Source of the DNA: Coriobacteriia bacterium
GTDB lineage: Bacteria; Actinomycetota; Coriobacteriia; Coriobacteriales; UBA8131
Length of the DNA: 64,000 nt
Direction of reading: 5' to 3'
Assembly (NCBI GenBank): GCA_009776725.1
Contig: WRNE01000001.1
Span: forward strand, 1 to 64,000
The notes under the pieces are model-generated. The model was not told the origin of the DNA, searched no databases, and saw nothing but the letters and a program-made list of their open reading frames with translations. The translations under genes and the position numbers were made by a program. Positions within the stretch are counted from its first letter, which is position 1. Every line of letters begins with the position of its first letter. Shown in pieces: positions 18,255 through 28,016 of this stretch.

Positions 18255-18290
18255 TGTGGATAAAACCACCAGTCTAGGCTTTGCAGCCTA
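18255..18290 (-). promoter_or_regulatory. Leader of LRR-dockerin gene 4 overlapping the end of gene 5
   Basis: The + strand TGTGGATAA is at 18255-18263, with GTGG/CCAC arms (18256-18259, 18266-18269). TAGGCT (18275-18280) and AGCCTA (18285-18290) form a second hairpin overlapping the stop codon of gene 5. On the minus strand this reads GGTTTTATCCACATC followed by AAAGAGG and AAAGGGAG. It may combine a weak terminator with the conserved leader. Confidence 0.45.
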
Positions 18291-20141
18291 TATTGTTCTC
18301 TGCAGTACCATTATGACATCACTCATAGTCAATACCCCATCAAAATCCATATCAATTGCCGCATATTGGCCTGCGCTCAGGGCAATCGGCGATGTAGTCG
18401 ACTGCAGGCAGACCACTACCTCGTCCATCGTTACCACGCCGTCGCCATTCAAGTCGCCGCTGCCAGGGGCACCGGTATCCGGCAGAGCCATACCGCTCCC
18501 TCCCCAATTCAAAGGAACATAGTAAATGTCGCGAAAATGCCCGTCGAAGGTAAAGCGGTTGGTCGTCGGTGTCAGGCAGCTGCCGATGATTAAAGCTGCT
18601 GCCCGGTTTTGGATCGGAGCCAGGTCTGACAAGTAGAAAGACTGATAGAGGACGTTTACGCCTGTATTGGCCAAGCCTGCTGGCAAACAGAAGTCCTGGT
18701 TGATTTGGAAACTGTTGCTCCCAGCGTCTAAGAATAATCGTTCGGCAAAGCTTGTCCCCACAGAGATGATGCTTTGTGGCAGGTTGAAGCCTGTCGGCAG
18801 GTAGCTCAGGCTTCTACAGTAATAAAACATCAAGACCGCAAAACTGTTGTTTGCCGCGGTAATGCCTTGGGGGAAGGTAAAGCCGTCGGGCAAGCGGGTA
18901 AGGCTTGAGCACTCATAGAACATCCGGTTGGCAAAGCTGATGCCTATAGCGCTGATGCCTGCAGGGAAATTAAAGCCTGCTGGCAGTCCTTCCAGGCTTC
19001 GGCAGGCATAGAACATACCATAGCCAAAATCGTTATAGACCCTGGTGATCGCTTGAGGAAAGTTGAACTGGTCTGGGAGCCTTATCAGGTTGGTACAGCC
19101 ATAAAAGGTAAACCTGGCAAAGTAGTCGCCGACTGTTTGTATGCCCTGAGGGAATGTAAAGCCGTTCGGCAGGCTTGTCAGGCTCGAGCAATTGGCGAAT
19201 ATGCTCTCGGCAAAATTCGCCCCGACAGAGCTTAGTCCCTGCGGCAGGTTGAAGCCGGCTGGCAAGCCCTTTAGGCTCGAGCAGTTGTAAAACATCGAGG
19301 ACGCAAAGTCATTGGGTGCGCTGGCGATCCCTTGAGGCAGGTTGAAACCATCAGGAAACCCGCTTAGGCTTACACACTGGTTGAACATGCTGGAGAGGAA
19401 AGTACTGCCTACAGACGAGACAGCCTGGGGCAGGTTGAAGTCGTTGGACAGAAAGGCAAGGCTTACGCATTGGTAGAACATATAGGCAGCAAAATCGTTG
19501 CCGATCGAGCTGACGCTGTCCCAGCCTTTAAAGCCTGATGTCTGGGCCAGGTTGGTACACTCCACAAAGGCTTCTTCCCATTCGAAGTCAGGCGGCGTGC
19601 TGGTTCCTGCTATCTGCTCAGCAGTCCGTGTCATTTCTGGCCTAAACGGGGTCAATAAGGCTATTACCATATCTTTGTTGGCTTGGGCGTTGGCATTGGT
19701 ATTGCCGCCATGGAAGCCAAAAGCAGCCAACCAGGCTTCGCTTGGCCCATGCGCCTGGATAATGACCGTATAGGTCCCAGGCCTTGCGTAAACATGGTCG
19801 ATCCCACCGCCTAGGGAACTAGTGCCCGATTCGACCTGCTGGCTGCCGTCGCCCCAGTTTATCGACCAGTCGTATTGCTTGTAGTCTGCAGTCCCGTTCA
19901 AATAGCTGCTAGTCGGCAGGATAAACGTGCAATCGTCCGTGCTTGTCAGAACCACCAAGGCAAAGAGGCCCGGCGAGTCAATACCTGGATAAGGCAGCGA
20001 GGCCTGCTCTTCTCCCGATAATTGATAGCTGTCGTCGGCAAAGGCGACGATCGGGGCATTGCCCAACAATGCTGTCATCATCACCAACGACAGAGCAGCC
20101 GCCAACACCTGGCTGGTCATTCTTGCTTTAGTCTTTCGCAT
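18288..20141 (-). CDS. Secreted PKD-LRR-dockerin protein 5
   Basis: 617 residues. Signal peptide about 1-37 (MRKTKARMTSQVLAAALSLV, cleavage near AFA-DD). PKD-like domain with INWGDGSQQ and GGGIDHVYARPGTYTV. Eight LRR-like repeats; three have FTFPQ or FNFPQ in place of FNLPQ. The C-cap has FQINQDFCLP and ALIIGSCLTP. Dockerin loops are DLNGDGVVTMDE and DMDFDGVLTMSD. The ATG at 20141 has GAGGGAGAAG upstream; an ATG at 20165 has no such site. The GGTTTTATCC leader is not seen here; instead the upstream 70 bases are AT-rich. Confidence 0.9.
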   Translation of the reverse strand: MRKTKARMTSQVLAAALSLVMMTALLGNAPIVAFADDSYQLSGEEQASLPYPGIDSPGLFALVVLTSTDDCTFILPTSSYLNGTADYKQYDWSINWGDGSQQVESGTSSLGGGIDHVYARPGTYTVIIQAHGPSEAWLAAFGFHGGNTNANAQANKDMVIALLTPFRPEMTRTAEQIAGTSTPPDFEWEEAFVECTNLAQTSGFKGWDSVSSIGNDFAAYMFYQCVSLAFLSNDFNLPQAVSSVGSTFLSSMFNQCVSLSGFPDGFNLPQGIASAPNDFASSMFYNCSSLKGLPAGFNLPQGLSSVGANFAESIFANCSSLTSLPNGFTFPQGIQTVGDYFARFTFYGCTNLIRLPDQFNFPQAITRVYNDFGYGMFYACRSLEGLPAGFNFPAGISAIGISFANRMFYECSSLTRLPDGFTFPQGITAANNSFAVLMFYYCRSLSYLPTGFNLPQSIISVGTSFAERLFLDAGSNSFQINQDFCLPAGLANTGVNVLYQSFYLSDLAPIQNRAAALIIGSCLTPTTNRFTFDGHFRDIYYVPLNWGGSGMALPDTGAPGSGDLNGDGVVTMDEVVVCLQSTTSPIALSAGQYAAIDMDFDGVLTMSDVIMVLQRTI

Positions 20142-20211
20142 ATCTTCTCCCTCTGTCTTAATCATAATACTTGTTTTAAATTATCTATATGTACATGCTA
20201 GTGAACCAGCA

Positions 20212-21756
20212 CTATACCGTCCTTCGCAGGGCTAGGACCACGTCGGACATTGTGATGTAGCCGTCAAAGTCAAGGTCTAGGGCAGCAGCCTGCAAGGGGT
20301 GCAGGCCACTGGCATCAAGGCTTGACTGCAAGGCGATTATGACCTCGTCGACGCTGACCAGGCCATCCCCGTTGTAGTCGCCTGAGCCTTGTTCTCCGAC
20401 GATCGGGGGCTGCTTTGACCCTCCTCCCCAATTGGCGTGGATGTAGTCCAAGTCGCTAAAGTGCGAATCGAAGGTGAAGCACTCAGACCAGGGAGTCAGG
20501 CAGCCAGCGATGATCGAGGTTGCTGTGCGGATTTGCCTAGGGGCATTTGAGGAAAGGCAGATGGCTCCATAGAAAGGGTCGTTGCTAGAATAATTGATGC
20601 CTTTGGGAAAACGAAAGTCCCTATTGAACTGGAACGCCTCGCTCCCAGCACCGAAAAACATGCGATAGGCGAACGAGCCGTTCTCGCCCATGATGTTTTG
20701 CGGCAGGGTAAAACCTTCGGGCAAGCTGGTCAAGCCTGTGCAGTACATGAACATTTGGGCGACAAAGCCATGTCCCACCGCCGTGATGTTCGGTGGCAGG
20801 TTGAAGCCATCGGGCAAAGTAGCAAGGCTTGTACACCTGTAGAACATGTAGGCTGCAAAGAGGCCTCCCACATTTGTCAGGCTGCTCGGCAGGTTAAATC
20901 CGTCGGGCAAAGCAGCCAGGCTTGTACAGCCTGAGAACATCTCACAGGCAAAGCCGTCCTCCAGCAGCCTGATTTGTTGAGGCAGGTGAAAGCCTGCACA
21001 GAGGCTTCTTAAGCCCTCACATCCCGAAAACATGAGATAACAAAAGAAATAACCGGCTTTGGTGATGTTTGCTGGCAGATCGAAGCCCTCGGCCAGTGTG
21101 GCCAGGCTTGTGCAATTGCGAAACATCGAATGGGCGAAGTAGGCCCCGACGTTGGCGATGTCGTTCCATCCGTTGGTGCTAGGAGTCTCCACCAGATTGT
21201 TGCAACCATAGAACAGATAAGCCCACTCGAAGCTCGGACAAGCCTCTGTCCCATCGATTTGGCTGTTCGTCCGGCTCATTTGAGGGGTGAGCGAACATGG
21301 GGCCCCGAGCACTAAGGCCTTGTTCGGCAAACCGTTAGACCCGGTATTGCCTTCATGAAAGCCAAATGCAGCCAGCCAGGCCTCGGTAGAGCTATGCGGG
21401 CTGATCCCAATGGTATACTCGCCGGCCAGGGCATAGACATGCGCGATACCCCCGTTCATTGAGCTGTTGCCCTCCTCTAAAGTATTGCTGCCGTCACCCC
21501 AGTCGACATCCCAGGAGTAGGGTTTTGCATGCTCCACACCGTCTAGCACGCTACTGGTCGGCAGCAAAAAGACCGCCCAGTCCACAGGCATCCTGACCTG
21601 AAGGCGAAAAATCTGCTCGGGCACTGTGCTTTCCTGAGCACGGCTGATGCTCGCGTCTGCCACGCTAGTCATAGGCCAAAGCATAGCTAAAGCCACCATC
21701 CATATAAGCATAGTGCAAAGCCATCCTCTGGCTTTTGGCAAATGTAGGTAACGCAT
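20212..21756 (-). CDS. Secreted PKD-LRR-dockerin protein 6
   Basis: 514 residues. Signal peptide about 1-34 (MRYLHLPKARGW, cleavage near VADA-S). PKD-like domain with VDWGDGSNT and NGGIAHVYALAGEYTI. Five LRR-like repeats; the first two have LAEGF and LCAGF instead of the LP core. The C-cap has FQFNRDFRFP and TSIIAGCLTP. The dockerin is the most divergent of the group in its first loop, DYNGDGLVSVDE, with valine where most others have methionine at loop position 10; the second is DLDFDGYITMSD. The leader reads GGGTTTATCCAGAT and then GAGGGAGAAGGAC before the ATG. Confidence 0.9.
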   Translation of the reverse strand: MRYLHLPKARGWLCTMLIWMVALAMLWPMTSVADASISRAQESTVPEQIFRLQVRMPVDWAVFLLPTSSVLDGVEHAKPYSWDVDWGDGSNTLEEGNSSMNGGIAHVYALAGEYTIGISPHSSTEAWLAAFGFHEGNTGSNGLPNKALVLGAPCSLTPQMSRTNSQIDGTEACPSFEWAYLFYGCNNLVETPSTNGWNDIANVGAYFAHSMFRNCTSLATLAEGFDLPANITKAGYFFCYLMFSGCEGLRSLCAGFHLPQQIRLLEDGFACEMFSGCTSLAALPDGFNLPSSLTNVGGLFAAYMFYRCTSLATLPDGFNLPPNITAVGHGFVAQMFMYCTGLTSLPEGFTLPQNIMGENGSFAYRMFFGAGSEAFQFNRDFRFPKGINYSSNDPFYGAICLSSNAPRQIRTATSIIAGCLTPWSECFTFDSHFSDLDYIHANWGGGSKQPPIVGEQGSGDYNGDGLVSVDEVIIALQSSLDASGLHPLQAAALDLDFDGYITMSDVVLALRRTV

Positions 21757-21804
21757 GTCCTTCTCCCTCTGTTTGTATATTATCTGGATAAACCCTTGGC
21801 TTTT

Positions 21805-23175
21805 TTACACTGTGATTTTTGACATCAAGACAACATCAGCCATGGTTACGGCGCCATCGGAGTCCATGTCGATCGCAGCGAGCTGCACAGTTGACAGCTC
21901 GGCCACTCCGATTGTGGCTTGCAGGGCAATAATGACTTCGTCCATCGTCACTAAGCCGTCACCGTTTAGGTCGCCTGAGCCAGAGCTTCCGACTATTGGG
22001 GGCTCGAGGCCTTTTCCGCCCCAATTGACTGGTATGTAGTCGATGTCGATAAAGTGCTGGTCGAAAGCCTCTACAGGGCCCTTTGGTGTCGGCAATGAGC
22101 CGATGATTGAGGCGGCTGTCCGATGCTGGAGCGGCGCCTTATTTGATAGCATGAAAATTCGATAGGCAAAAAAGCCATTTGCAGCCATGCTTTGAGGCAA
22201 GCAGAACGCATCGTTTATTTGGAAAGACTCGCCGCCGGCGCCTTCGAACATGCTATCTGCAAAGCCGGAGGCGTACACAGTCGTAATCTGTTGAGGCAGG
22301 TTGAAGCCGTTAGGCAAAGCATCCAGGCTGTCGCAGGATTTGAACATACGATAGGCAAAGTCATCCCAGACCTCTGTTATGCCTTGGGGCAGGTTAAAGC
22401 TATCGGGGAGCGTGGTAAGCCCATGACAATTATCGAACATCTGCAAAGCGAAGCCAGGTCCTACGCTGACAAAGCCTTGGGGCAGTGTGAAACCTTCGGG
22501 CAGGGTATTTAAGCCTGATGCAAAAAACATGCCAGCAGCAAAGTAGGCACCTGCTTTCTTGACTGTTTCCCAGCCCTCGAACAATGGGGCGGTTTTAAGG
22601 TTGAAGCAACCGTTAAAAGTCAATGCCCATTCATATATCGGAGGCACGGCATTACCGCTGATCTGGGCTGTTGTACGAGTCATTTCTGGCCGAATAGGGC
22701 TTAATGCCCCTGTAACCATAGCCAGGTTCTCGTAGGTATTCGCACCAGATTGCAACAAAATATCGTCGTAGAGGGAGCCAGTAAAGCCAAAGGCTGCCAA
22801 CCAGGCCTCGGTCGACCCGTTTGGCCGGATGCTGATAATATAGTCGCCGGCAACTGAATATTGATGTGTAATGAATTGCTTTTCTCTTCTAAGTCCGGAT
22901 GCCGATTCAAGCCAGTTGTCGCCCCAGTCGATATTCCAGTCGAAATAATCGCCTCTACCACATATTGGCAGCATAAATGAAGACTCGTTTTCTGGAGTGG
23001 TAATAGCAAGTTGAAAAATATACTCGTCTGTCGTGCCGAGGCCTTGGTCAGTCAAGCCTGGATTGTCAGCAACATAGCCGGCTTCGTCAGCATTGGCCTT
23101 TACTGGCAGCATGGCATATGAGGCTGCCGTCAAAGCCAAAACGACCAGAACTGATAGTACCTGCCTTTTTTTCAT
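21805..23175 (-). CDS. Secreted PKD-LRR-dockerin protein 7 (shortest)
   Basis: 456 residues. The ATG at 23175 (GGGAGGAG 5 bases upstream) is preferred to a GTG at 23190 that forms part of that site. Signal peptide about 1-30 (MKKRQVLSVLVVLALTAASY, cleavage near ANA-DE). The PKD-like domain is atypical: IDWGDNWLES, and ITHQYSVAGDYII in place of the usual GIGHTY motif. Only three repeats, and the first lacks the conserved cysteine (FFASGLNTLPEGF). The C-cap has FQINDAFCLP and AASIIGSLPTP. Dockerin loops are DLNGDGLVTMDE and DMDSDGAVTMAD, with an unusual end, MSKITV. Only 37 bases separate it from gene 8. Confidence 0.9.
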   Translation of the reverse strand: MKKRQVLSVLVVLALTAASYAMLPVKANADEAGYVADNPGLTDQGLGTTDEYIFQLAITTPENESSFMLPICGRGDYFDWNIDWGDNWLESASGLRREKQFITHQYSVAGDYIISIRPNGSTEAWLAAFGFTGSLYDDILLQSGANTYENLAMVTGALSPIRPEMTRTTAQISGNAVPPIYEWALTFNGCFNLKTAPLFEGWETVKKAGAYFAAGMFFASGLNTLPEGFTLPQGFVSVGPGFALQMFDNCHGLTTLPDSFNLPQGITEVWDDFAYRMFKSCDSLDALPNGFNLPQQITTVYASGFADSMFEGAGGESFQINDAFCLPQSMAANGFFAYRIFMLSNKAPLQHRTAASIIGSLPTPKGPVEAFDQHFIDIDYIPVNWGGKGLEPPIVGSSGSGDLNGDGLVTMDEVIIALQATIGVAELSTVQLAAIDMDSDGAVTMADVVLMSKITV

Positions 23176-23212
23176 ATTGGCTCCTCCCACTTAGGTGTTT
23201 TTTTGGCACTGC

Positions 23213-25366
23213 TTAAACTGTTTTTCTTAGCACTGCGACCACATCTGCCATAGTGATGACATTGTCATTATCCATGTCTATTGCCAAGAACTGGTCGTTT
23301 GTCAATGTGTGGTCGCCGATAGTAGCGCGCAAAGTGATGATGGCCTCGTCCATAGTCACCATGCCGTCGCCGTTTAGGTCTCCTGAGCCCGGGCTGCCGG
23401 CTGACTCAATGATTACAGCCTTGCCTCCCCAATTTACATGTATGTAGGGCAGGTCAGTAAAGTGCGTGTCGAATGCCCCTGTTCCCTCGATCGGGGTTGG
23501 GCAGTACCTGATGATGGAGGCAGCAGTCCGGCTTTGCACGGGAGCGTCAGCATTCAAACGGAAAATCAACGAGAAAGCCCCTTGGGCGTCAGCTGGAATG
23601 CCCGTGGGGAAACAAAACTCCTCGTTTATCTGGAAGGCTTCTCCCCCTGCTTGGTTGAACATATCGATAGCGAAGGCCCTGCCCACTGAACTGATGTTCG
23701 CAGGCAGGTTAAAACCGGATGGCAGGGCTCCCAGGCATTTGCATGATGAGAAGATAGCCCCCGCAAAGCAGTCGCCAGCCTCTGTGATGTTTTGCGGCAG
23801 GTTGAAGCCTTCAGGCAGTTCGACCAGATAGGTACAGAGTGAAAACATACCATATGCAAAGTTATCTTCTGCTTCCAAGATGTTTTGGGGGAAGGAGAAG
23901 CCTTTTGGTAAGGTGGTCAAGCTCGAGCATATTCTAAACATCCCGTAAACAAAGTCATCGCCTGTCTTGCTGATGTTTGGTGGCAGGTTAAAGCCAGCTG
24001 GAAGCTCGGTCAGGCTTGTGCATAATGAGAACATGTAGTAAGCAAAGCTGTCTCCCACGACCTGGATGTCGTCAGGAAGGTTAAAGCCGTCTGGCAGTGT
24101 GCTGAGGCTTTCGCAATAGAAAAACATGTAGGCTGCAAAACTGTCACCGACTTCTGTATAGCCATAGGGAAAACTAAAGCCTCCTGGCAGGGACTCTAGT
24201 TTTTTACAGTTAAAGAACATCGAATCGGCGAAATAGTCGCCTACCGAGATCAGTTTCGTAGGAAGGTTAAAACCGTCTGGCAGCGCCGTCAGACTGGCGC
24301 AGTCCTGGAACATGCCCATCGCAAAACCGGAGCCAACGGACTCGATTGACTGAGGCAGGCTGAAACCATCGGGCAAGATTGTCAGACTAGCGCAGTTATA
24401 TAGCATATTGTCAGCAAAGCTCCTACCGACTTTTGTCAACTGCTGGGGAAAGTTGAAACCATAAGGCAGTTTTTGCAGGCTTGTGCAATTCCTGAACATA
24501 CTGGATGCAAAAGCGTCTTTGACCGAGACTATCCCGGTTGGGAAATTAAAGACTGTCGATACGCTTTGTAGGCTTGTACAGCCAAAAAACATCCAGCCTG
24601 CAAAAGCCTCGCCGACCTCGGTGAGACCTTCCGGCAAGTTAAAGTTTGCTTGCATGCTTGTAAGGCTTTTGCAGTCTTTGAACATAGCATAGGCAAAATA
24701 GTCGCTTACGGTGCTTACCTCTTCCCACCCAGCAAATTGTGGGGACTGCCTGAGGTTTGTACAGCCATTGAAGGCGTAAGCCCATTCGTGGCTAGGCGCA
24801 AACTTATATCCAGCAATCTGCAAGTTGGTTCGTGTCATTCCTGGAGTAAGGAAGCAGGGTACGCCAACGACCATGGCTTTGCTTTCAAGCACAAGCGAGT
24901 TCTCAATATAATCGCCAAAGCCAAAGGCTGCCAGCCAAGCCTCGGTCGAGCCGTTCGGGCTGACTGTCACCGTATAGGCGCTGGCAACTTTATAGGTATG
25001 GGATATCCCACTGTTATGCTTGCTGGTGCCTGAGGCAAGCTCTAAGCAACCATCCCCCCAATCGATTATCCAGTCGTAGTGCTTTTCATAATACGAGTCG
25101 CCATAAAGGTGACTGTTCGTAGGCAGATAGAAAGCATGTCCATTAGTTGGGATGACGATATCTAGTTGGAAGTAATCGCCTAGCACGTAGTCAGGCATGG
25201 CATTACTGCCTGGCGCCTCTGTTTGGCCGGGATATGCGGTTCGACCATCTGCCTCTTGGTCGGCATATACCAGGCTCGGTAAAGCAGCTATTGTCGATAC
25301 TGACATAAGAAAAGACAACATGATGAATAGTATTCCGTGTTTTTGCTTGTACATAGACTTTGACAT
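23213..25366 (-). CDS. Secreted PKD-LRR-dockerin protein 8
   Basis: 717 residues. Signal peptide about 1-35 (MSKSMYKQKHGILFIML, cleavage near VYA-DQ). PKD-like domain with IDWGDGCLE and NSGISHTYKVASAYTV. Eleven repeats, with the first two degenerate (MQANF, VSTVF). The C-cap starts MFNQAGGEAFQINEEF and includes AASIIRYCPTP. The VNWGGKA segment is followed by VIIESAGSPGSGD, without the proline pair seen in most paralogues. Dockerin loops are DLNGDGMVTMDE and DMDNDNVITMAD; the first loop is followed by AIITL instead of VIxxL. AAAAGGAG lies about 7 bases before the ATG. The 270 bases upstream carry a hairpin, so it probably begins a transcription unit. Confidence 0.9.
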   Translation of the reverse strand: MSKSMYKQKHGILFIMLSFLMSVSTIAALPSLVYADQEADGRTAYPGQTEAPGSNAMPDYVLGDYFQLDIVIPTNGHAFYLPTNSHLYGDSYYEKHYDWIIDWGDGCLELASGTSKHNSGISHTYKVASAYTVTVSPNGSTEAWLAAFGFGDYIENSLVLESKAMVVGVPCFLTPGMTRTNLQIAGYKFAPSHEWAYAFNGCTNLRQSPQFAGWEEVSTVSDYFAYAMFKDCKSLTSMQANFNLPEGLTEVGEAFAGWMFFGCTSLQSVSTVFNFPTGIVSVKDAFASSMFRNCTSLQKLPYGFNFPQQLTKVGRSFADNMLYNCASLTILPDGFSLPQSIESVGSGFAMGMFQDCASLTALPDGFNLPTKLISVGDYFADSMFFNCKKLESLPGGFSFPYGYTEVGDSFAAYMFFYCESLSTLPDGFNLPDDIQVVGDSFAYYMFSLCTSLTELPAGFNLPPNISKTGDDFVYGMFRICSSLTTLPKGFSFPQNILEAEDNFAYGMFSLCTYLVELPEGFNLPQNITEAGDCFAGAIFSSCKCLGALPSGFNLPANISSVGRAFAIDMFNQAGGEAFQINEEFCFPTGIPADAQGAFSLIFRLNADAPVQSRTAASIIRYCPTPIEGTGAFDTHFTDLPYIHVNWGGKAVIIESAGSPGSGDLNGDGMVTMDEAIITLRATIGDHTLTNDQFLAIDMDNDNVITMADVVAVLRKTV

Positions 25367-25492
25367 GATTGACTCCTTTTGCTATTCAAGATGGGGATAT
25401 TGTTAATACTTGGCCAATTGCCGATGAAAAGGCGTTATCACAAACGAGGTTTTCTCCCTATAAACGAATTAACTTCAACCTATCTTGAAGCA

Positions 25493-25518
25493 AGCAGCGA
25501 CCTTTAAAAGTCGCTGCT
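25493..25518 (-). terminator. Hairpin between LRR-dockerin genes 8 and 9
   Basis: AGCAGCGAC (25493-25501) and GTCGCTGCT (25510-25518) form a perfect 9-bp stem with loop CTTTAAAA. It is downstream of gene 9 on the minus strand. TTTT precedes rather than follows it on that strand, so intrinsic termination is uncertain. Confidence 0.4.
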
Positions 25519-25636
25519 AAAACGGGTGAGGGCGATGCCTGGGATAATCCCCATCCATACCCTGCCGATATTCCATTCATCACTATCACCCCTTAGCTCA
25601 TCAAAGCTTCAGCGCTAAACAACCGTACTGATCTGC

Positions 25637-27907
25637 TTAAACAGTCAATACCAGCATCATCAAAACATCAGTCATGGTTATCGTTCCGTCCCCATCCATG
25701 TCGATTGCCGCCAATTGTGCCGAGTTGAGGGTGCTGGTGCCGGCAGCCACACGCAATGAGATCAAGACCTCGTCCATAGTGACATGCCCGTCGCCGTTGA
25801 TGTCCCCAGAGCCTGGTGCCCCGACAATGATCGGATCGGTGTTAATGACGCGCCAATTTGCGTGAATACTTGCATAGTCGCTATAGTGAAGGTCGAAAGT
25901 CTCACGCACTGTGCTAGGGGTAGGACAGCTGCCGATAATCGAGGCTGCGGTCCGGTTCTGGTTAGGGGCTTTTTGGCGAAGGTCTAAAGCCCGGTTGAAA
26001 GCGTCAGTCGAATTAGCCGGTATGTTGGCTGGGAAGCGGAACTCGGCATTGATCTGGAAGGCCTCCCCGCCAGCCAGGTAGAGGAAGTCGGCTATGAAGC
26101 TTGTGCCTACCGTGTTGATGCTTTGGGGCAGGTTGAAGCCTGCCGGCAAAGACCCGAGTTCGGTGCACTCGCAAAACATTCTAAAAGCGAAATAATCCCC
26201 CACTGTGGTGATGTTTTGGGGCAGGTTGAAGCCTGCCGGTATAGTGACGAGCTCTAGGCACTTGTAGAACATGCCGTACAAGAAGTTGTTGCCGACCGAT
26301 GTGATGTTTTGGGGCAGGTTGAAGCCTGCCGGTAATGCGAGCAGGCTCACGCAGTTGTAAAACATGCAGTAAGCGAAATTATTGCCTACTGTCCCGGCAA
26401 TGCCTGCGGGGAAAGTAAAGCCGGCTGGTAGGTTTGCCAAGCTCGAGCAGTTGTAAAACATAGCATATAAAAAGTCATCGCCAACGGCGGTTATGCCTTG
26501 GGGGACTCTAAAACCAGCCGGCAAGGCACTGAGGCTGGCACAGTTGTTGAAGAGCCCGCAGGCAAAGCTGTCTCCAACCGAGGTGATGCTTTGCGGCAGG
26601 TTGAAGCCTGCGGGGAGGGCAGTGAGGCTTGTGCAGCCATCGAACATCCAAAACGCGAAGTAGTCACTGGCGTTCGCAATGTTTTGGGGGAAGTTAAAGC
26701 TTGGCGGCAATGTGGCCAGGCTTGCACAGTTTCGAAACATCCGAACAGCAAAGCTGTCAATGACAGTGTTGATGCTTTGTGGCAGGTTGAAAGACGCAGG
26801 CAGTGTGCTGAGGCTAGAACAGGCATTGAACATCTCGAAAGCAAAGCCAAAGCCTGCGTTCGTTATGCCCTGAGGAAAGTTAAAGCCTGCTGGAAGGCCT
26901 GCGAGCCTTGTGCAGCCATTAAACATCCATGCACAGAAATAGTTGCTGACGCTGTTAATGCTTTGGGGGATATTGAAGCCAGCTGGCAGCGTGGTCAGGC
27001 TAGTGCAAGCAGCGAACATCTCCGAGGCAAAGCTATGGCCGGCTTCGATAATCCCAGCCGGCAGGTTGAAGCCGGTGGGAATGCTTGTCAGGCTAGTACA
27101 GTGGCTGAACATCGAGGATGCGAAATTGCTGTCCACTCTGGTTAGGCCTTGCGGCAGCGTGAAGCCTGCAGCAAGCGTGGTTAGGCTTGTGCAGCCGTAA
27201 AACATCGCATTAGCGAAATACGAGCCGGCGTTCTTGACGTTTTCCCAAGCCTCGATAGTAGGCACCCGGGTCAGATTGGTACATTGGTAGAAGGTATAGG
27301 CCCACTCATAACTAGGGGCGTCTTCACTGCCGTTGGCCTGGCCTGTTGTGCGCGTCATCTCTGGTGCAAGCGGCCCGATGACGCCGGTGAGCAACGACTT
27401 GTTGCTTGGTGCATTGGCACCAGACGACCCATTGCCAAAGCCAAAGGCTGCTAGCCAGGCTCCAGTCGCTTCTTTGGGCGTAATCGTTATGGTGTATTCG
27501 CCGGCATTGGAGTATGTATGGGAGATGCCTTTGCCCTCTGAGCTGGTTCCAGCGAAGTCTCCAGAGGTGCCGTCTCCCCAATTGACTGTCCAGTCGTAGT
27601 CTTTGCCTGTATATGAATTATTGAGATAACTGCTGACCGGCAATAAAAAACCAGAGTTGCCAGCAGGCATCGTAACGATCAGTTGAAAGACATAGGAGGA
27701 CTCGTTAACTTGGTCTGCCTGATTGGGCGCACCGTCCTCTATGTATTCGATACCTAGTATCGGCTCTTCTTGGCTACCCCCTAAGCCGTCTGTTGCTTTT
27801 GTGGCAAAAGCAATAGTTGGAATAAAAACCATCATTGTTGCAGCCATCACCAGAGCCAAAACAATGGCAATCAGGCTATTTCTTTTGCTATTCGTAAAAA
27901 CCGACAT
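25637..27907 (-). CDS. Secreted PKD-LRR-dockerin protein 9
   Basis: 756 residues. The ATG at 27907 has AAAGGG 6 bases upstream; a GTG two codons earlier is too close to it. Signal peptide about 1-36 (cleavage near AFA-TK). PKD-like domain with VNWGDGTSG and GKGISHTYSNAGEYTI. Twelve repeats, the most regular in the array: most read LPAGFNLPQ, and neighbouring units share exact 34-base DNA segments 93 bases apart (26208-26241 and 26301-26334). The C-cap has FQINAEFRFP and AASIIGSCPTP, but the WGGKG stretch is replaced by NWRVINTDP. Dockerin loops are DINGDGHVTMDE and DMDGDGTITMTD. The homogeneity points to recent repeat duplication. Confidence 0.9.
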   Translation of the reverse strand: MSVFTNSKRNSLIAIVLALVMAATMMVFIPTIAFATKATDGLGGSQEEPILGIEYIEDGAPNQADQVNESSYVFQLIVTMPAGNSGFLLPVSSYLNNSYTGKDYDWTVNWGDGTSGDFAGTSSEGKGISHTYSNAGEYTITITPKEATGAWLAAFGFGNGSSGANAPSNKSLLTGVIGPLAPEMTRTTGQANGSEDAPSYEWAYTFYQCTNLTRVPTIEAWENVKNAGSYFANAMFYGCTSLTTLAAGFTLPQGLTRVDSNFASSMFSHCTSLTSIPTGFNLPAGIIEAGHSFASEMFAACTSLTTLPAGFNIPQSINSVSNYFCAWMFNGCTRLAGLPAGFNFPQGITNAGFGFAFEMFNACSSLSTLPASFNLPQSINTVIDSFAVRMFRNCASLATLPPSFNFPQNIANASDYFAFWMFDGCTSLTALPAGFNLPQSITSVGDSFACGLFNNCASLSALPAGFRVPQGITAVGDDFLYAMFYNCSSLANLPAGFTFPAGIAGTVGNNFAYCMFYNCVSLLALPAGFNLPQNITSVGNNFLYGMFYKCLELVTIPAGFNLPQNITTVGDYFAFRMFCECTELGSLPAGFNLPQSINTVGTSFIADFLYLAGGEAFQINAEFRFPANIPANSTDAFNRALDLRQKAPNQNRTAASIIGSCPTPSTVRETFDLHYSDYASIHANWRVINTDPIIVGAPGSGDINGDGHVTMDEVLISLRVAAGTSTLNSAQLAAIDMDGDGTITMTDVLMMLVLTV

Positions 27908-27967
27908 GTTCACCCTTTCCCTCTATTTCCCTCAATGTTTTAAAGCCACGCAAATTCCACAATGACA

Positions 27968-27996
27968 ATTATAAAGATCAAAGTTGCCAAAATGAC
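27968..27996 (-). promoter_or_regulatory. Candidate promoter of LRR-dockerin gene 9
   Basis: On the minus strand a perfect TATAAT (27973-27968) lies about 60 bases before the gene 9 start. Seventeen bases upstream the -35 position reads GTCATT, which is weak. Confidence 0.4.
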
Positions 27997-28016
27997 TCAC
28001 ATTTTCAAATGACTCA
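27990..28016. promoter_or_regulatory. Direct repeat AAATGACTCA x2 at the gene 9 promoter
   Basis: AAATGACTCA occurs at 27990-27999 and 28007-28016, 17 bases start to start, overlapping the -35 position of the candidate promoter. The spacing is under two helical turns and fits a transcription factor binding as two half-sites. No cognate regulator is identified. Confidence 0.4.
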
